In this document: positions 59,457 to 64,000 of the stretch, in pieces
Layout: each line of letters starts with the position of its first letter
Position numbering within the stretch: the first letter of the stretch is position 1
Source: Jacaranda mimosifolia
Taxonomy: Eukaryota; Streptophyta; Magnoliopsida; Lamiales; Bignoniaceae
Length of the DNA: 64,000 nucleotides
Direction of reading: 5' to 3'
NCBI GenBank assembly: GCA_018894105.1
Contig: CM032133.1
Location: 9,190,501-9,254,500, forward strand
Translations under genes and position numbers: made by a program
The notes under the pieces: generated by a model
Told to the model about the DNA's origin: nothing
The model's input: only the letters and a program-made list of their open reading frames with translations
The model's database searches: none

Positions 59457-61633
59457 TGAAGGTTACTAAGCCACTAGGATCCAATTATCAAACTTCAAAA
59501 GCTCAAAAATAACTAGTGCTTACAACCTACCAAGGATCTATTCATGCTTCTAATTCAGATTTAGTTAGAGATTTCCTCAAAGAGCAAATTTCCAGGGTCA
59601 CAAAGGTGAACACTTCATCGATCCAGATTCTGGCGGACTTTGGCACATTGGAGACCAACAACTTTTGCCTTCGTAGAATGATCCAAAAATCACGAAAAGA
59701 AATCTTGAACTTTTCAACTCCTTGAGGAAAGTGCTGTAAAAATTCAAAGCAAAAATCGATCTAGATAGCTTGAAAAAATTCAGTAACTGCTCTGTTCCAA
59801 TGGATCCCCAAAGCTAACAAATATAATGTTTTGCCTCTATTGATATGATCCACATACCAATTGATCATCAAAATTCCACTCGCTTTTAGTTGGAGAAAAT
59901 GAGCAGAATGTCAAAGGTGAAGACCAATTTTGAGGTAGGAGAAGAATAGAGAACAAAGCTTTAAAACATGAAGCAATGTTTGGAAAAGGAATATTAGAGG
60001 GAATTGTGGAAGAATCTAATTCTTCACACCTTTCACAATGATGGTCGATCCTCTCTATCTATATTTATATATAGATGTTGGATGGTGGCATCACACCCTC
60101 CATTAGGGGGGCGGCCAAGTGGGGTGCCAAGGTAGCAAGTTTGAATTCAAATCTCATTTGAATTTCATGTGCATTTTAATTACATTTGAAATCTAATTTC
60201 AAGTTAATTAAGATGCTAATTCAAATGAACTTTTCATTTGAATTCCCCCTCCAAAATTTATTCTTCTCTTTAATTAAGTTAAACACTTTAATTTAATTAA
60301 TTCACCTTTGGCTTAACTCTTAAGTCAAACAAGCTTTACTTTTAAGCTCAATTTTGTTAACCTAACTCTTTAAGTTAACTTGACCAATTGATGGTCACTT
60401 GGCACCAAATAATTAACTCTTTAATTATTGGTCTAATTTAACTCCTTGAATTAGTTGATTAGTTTAACACTTAAATTGATCAAACCAAAATTTGGCCTTC
60501 AAATTGGCACCTCAAAAATCGGTTACCTTGGAGTGATTCTCTAACTCTTAGAAAATTATTCCAATAACGAGGAGGTTAATTGGCTTTTGTGTGTTACCTA
60601 ATAGGTTCTACCATTCATTCGACATGGGCTCACAACTCCTTGTGACTTTTGAATATCATATATTCATTTTAGTTTAAAACATTTCTTAAACTAATCGACT
60701 CAATCTCCATGGTCGACGTCCAACCTCAAGCCCATGGAGCCTAACTAATTAGTCAAAATAAATGATTTTGGAGAACCATTATAGTTCTGTGCGTACCATG
60801 AAAATACGCTTCTTTCGTCTCCTATCTCCCGAAAGATAGAGCAAGATATTTGTCGGCTCCTTAATAGCCTCGATACTATGTCTCTATTCCCAAAGCTTGA
60901 TTGCCTTGTGCAACCTCATCTTTGGTAAACTCATTTTTCAAATTGTCACACCACCTTGCACAAGGATTTCTTGGAATCGATCATTATAGAATATATAAGA
61001 GATGTACTCACCCTTCACAAAAGTGAGGAGTCGGGTTCCATCTTGGATCTCACAAGGCTCTATGCCAAGTAGTTCACACCTAACCTCAACCCCAAAGACC
61101 CGCTAAGTGGTCAAGGAAGAGTCAAATCATGAGGACCAGACACAATATTACCATTGATCATCAGGTCAGAGGACTAATAATATGCACTAGCGGAGTTGGA
61201 AAACTTGTTACTACTAACTTGCCACTACAGCTATCTAGTCAATTCTCCGGTGGATCTTCAGTGTCTTGTTCTCTAACAAGCACCCACTAACAGACACCTA
61301 TATCTCATATGGTTGCTCATAGAATGAAGCAATATCCAACTCTTGGATTTATGCATCGTCAGTACAAGTTTATCCAGATCTTAGATGCCCTATCTCATAA
61401 TATCATATGACTTGGAAGATTTAAGATCACAACTGTGTAAGACTTATTCCATGGCCACCAAACTAAGTCCCATAATCATGAGTTATCTAAGGGCTTCATC
61501 CAAATGCAAGTGAAATAATAAAAAGCATAAGATGAAGATGGCCACATAATGAATATCATTAAATCAAGATTGTTTTACAAAGGAATAGCTTTAGAAGGCC
61601 AATCCTATTAGATTGCTGGCCCCTATTCCAACA
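59457..61633 (-). repeat. M3 3' LTR
   Basis: On the plus strand it starts TGAAGGTTACTAAGCC and ends CTATTCCAACA, then a polypurine tract region and internal sequence. The TATA-like run is at about 60060-60075. The hairpin region (about 60078-60105) is largely lost. CACAA (59452-59456) is the candidate left target duplication. Confidence 0.88.
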
Positions 61634-64000
61634 ATCTCTCACTTGCCCTAAAGCCAATACCCCATGGTGCCTTGAGTCCCATCTTCTCAAGATGTCCTTC
61701 AAAGACCTTTTGTGTTAGGGGTTTAGACAATGGTTCTGCCAAATTCTCTTCTAGGGTAACTTTATCCACTCAGTTGTTGCCTCTATCAATTTGATAAAAT
61801 ATATCAAATGATAACGCATTTACTATGTTTGGATCGCTGATGAGATCTTGGCTCAAGTCCAAAGTTATCTTCCAAAGACAACCATGGGCTCATGCATGCT
61901 GGACACTTTATCCAACTCTTGGATGGAGTTTTTAACCAAACACCTTATTTTGCTATTTCCAAAACCATAAATTATTTCACCTCAATGGTGGTCTCGATCG
62001 TGGTGTCTGGCTGGAACTCTTCCAACTCACCGCGCTGCCATTGAGGCAAAATATAAATCCAGAAGTAGACTCTAAGTCATCTACCTTGGATTGGAAACTT
62101 AAATTCGAAAACCCCTCGAGTTTCAATTCTCCATTGTTGTATACCAAAAATAAGTCCTTAATCCTTCTCAAGCACGTAAGGATTATTTTAATGGCTATCC
62201 AGTGACTCTCATTGGGATTAGATTGGAACCTACTCGTAACACTTAACTAGTATGCCTCATTCGATCTTGTATATTGAACTACATACATTACGCTACCAAT
62301 AGCGGAGTCATAAGGTATGTGGGACATCATTTGTCTCTCATTTTCAGTCTTAGGAGCCATAGACTTGGAGAGTCGAATGTTATGTCCCATGGGAAAAAAT
62401 CTCTACTTGGATTCTTCCATACTAAACCCCTTTAGTATCTTGTCAATGTATGGGGCTGGGGATAGCCCTAGCCTCCTCCCAAATCTACCTTTATATATAC
62501 GTATTCCTAATACGTAGGATGCTTTCTTCCAAATCCTTTAATGGAGAACTAAGTAGATAACGACGCTTTAGTACACTCTAACATTGCTCTCTCATACTCA
62601 ATGAGAAAAATGTCATCAACATAAAGCACAATAAACTTTATATTATTCCCACTAGCCTTTTGTACACACATGGTTCATACTCCTTTTTGACAAAGCTAAA
62701 TGATTTGTTTGTTTTGTCAAAACGTATGTTCCAACTTTGGGATGCTTGTTTCAGTCCATTAATGGATCTCTGGAGTTTGCAAACGGTTTGCTCACTCCAC
62801 TAAGATGTAAAATCTTGTGGTTGCTCTATATAGATTTCTTTTTCAAGGTCTCTATTGAGGAAAGTGGTTTTCACATCCATTTACCATATGTCGTAGTCAT
62901 AATATGCAGCTATGGCAAGTAGAATCCTAATGGACTTAAGTGTTGCAATCGGTGAAAAGGTTTTCTCGAAATCAATACTGGGTCTTTGAGTATAACCCTT
63001 TGCAACTAGTCGCACCTTAAAAGTCACCACTTGTCCATCTACTCTAAGCTTGTGCCAACCAATGGGAACTATTCCCTTTGGTGGATATACCAAAGTCAAT
63101 ACCTTGTTAGAATACACGGAGTCCATTTTGGATCTCATAGCTTCAAGCCAACATCCCAAATTTATGTCTAACATAGCTTCCTCATAGGTCTTCAAATTAT
63201 TATCCGATTAGGCCATCTTATGAAGGAATCCAAACCTTTTAGATTGCTTCTTGATTCGGTCCGACCTTCTTAGAGGTTGTATTTGAGACTCTTTGATATT
63301 TATTTATTTCTACCGCTTATGGGATTTGATGATCATCTTGAACTTCACCAAGTGCAAAAACAAAGCATTTATTTATCTTATAGAAATTCTTCTTCCAAAA
63401 AGGTGGCGTTCCTTGAAATAATCACCTTTTGTTTCGGGATCATAGAAGTAATAACCTATAGACTCTCTTAGGTATCCCACAAACTTGCACAATGTGGATT
63501 TATTATCCAACTTGTCTCCCACTAACTGCCTTATCTAGGCGGGAGACCCCCAAACCTTTTAAGAAATGATAAGAGGATGCTTTGTCATATCACATCTCAT
63601 GTGGTGTTTTCGCACCGACTTTGAAGGTACTACACTTAGTAACTTCGCTGCCATCAATAAGGCGTATCCCTAAAAGGATATAGGCACATCGAAGAAGCTC
63701 AACATGGAATGTACCATGTCCAATAAGGTACGATTTCTCCTTTCAGTTACTCTATTATTTTGGGGTGTGCCAGGTGGAGTCTATTGTAAGAAAATCCCAT
63801 TCTCCTTTGGATAATCGAAGAATATGGTGCTCAAGTACTCTCCTTCCTGATCCGATCGAAGAGCTTTAATACTTAGCCCCAATTGCTTATCCATTTCATT
63901 CTTATACCCTTTGAACTTTTCAAAGGCTTCGGACTTGGACTTCATATGATACACATATCCGAACCGACTACAATCATCGATGGAGGTGATGAAATAGGAA
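61634..64000 (-). mobile_element. M3: internal part of a copia element, running off the window
   Basis: RNase H at about 61850-62200 (FIFCLNGSAVSWKSS, 61977-62171). RT at about 62200-63330, with YVDD at 62612-62623, KTYEEAMLDINLGCW and DGQVVTFKVRLVAKGYTQ (62881-63195). Integrase from about 63330 to the end. Its SD-x-GGEY segment has CAG, not a stop, at x (63847-63849). Stops and frameshifts break RT and RNase H, but M3 keeps Arg/Gln codons lost in P3. Gag, leader and 5' LTR lie outside. Confidence 0.88.

Noticed and set aside
1..64000. tRNA, rRNA or other structural RNA genes
   Set aside because: I saw no tRNA A/B box pairs with cloverleaf arms or rRNA-like conserved stretches. The only tRNA-related sequences are the retrotransposon primer sites.

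Overview
The window is heterochromatin-like plant nuclear DNA. It is AT-rich, has no intact host gene, and is filled mostly by one family of Ty1/copia LTR retrotransposons in many copies. The plant assignment rests on four things: copia elements with an initiator-Met-tRNA-type primer site, CACTA/MULE/hAT-like DNA transposons, a senescence/dehydration-associated (ERD7-like) pseudogene, and a plant-type beta-galactosidase fragment. I cannot name the species. The copia family has LTRs of about 2.2 kb (TGTTGGAATAG at the start, usually ..CA at the end), an unusually long leader of about 1.95 kb, and the order gag-PR-INT-RT-RNase H. Every copy is broken by stops and frameshifts. Copies are called P (plus strand), M (minus strand), S (solo LTR) and L (LTR fragment).

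Left block (1-19941): a nest of one family. An old LTR (L0, right part 18724-19941) contains P1 (RT/RNase H and 3' LTR, 15114-18723). P1's RT is interrupted by M0 (gag/leader 175-925, leader 11198-12896, 5' LTR 12897-15113). M0's leader is interrupted by M1 (926-11197, a structurally complete element), and M0's gag by P0 (LTR end 1-174).

Middle block (19942-37665): AT-rich sequence with remnants of unrelated host genes and DNA transposons. These are an ERD7/senescence-domain pseudogene with introns (22929-23615), a two-exon fragment resembling the plant mobile domain family and split by solo LTR S1 (24082-26505), a truncated minus LTR (26725-27674), a CACTA-type end, a nine-unit array of about 110 bp, a beta-galactosidase exon (32155-32298), and a MULE-like element with 10-bp target duplications (32663-34422) that contains a hAT-like MITE. 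Simple repeats are common.

Right block (37666-64000): a second nest. P2 (5' LTR, leader, gag, 37666-42786) is fused by a truncating rearrangement to M2 (3' LTR, RT, INT). P3 (42997-55310) sits in M2's LTR with a perfect CTTGC duplication, and P3's leader carries the minus solo LTR S2 (45681-47876). M2's integrase is hit by a non-autonomous CACTA element (57588-58750, ATA duplication, empty site visible in a sister copy) and by M3 (59457 to the window end).

The most interesting signals are: a promoter-proximal LTR hairpin whose two arms change together between copies, a short motif repeated three times in each leader, stop codons that are mostly C-to-T or G-to-A changes, a compositionally foreign 450-bp patch inside P2's LTR, and the nested layout, which allows the insertions to be ordered in time.
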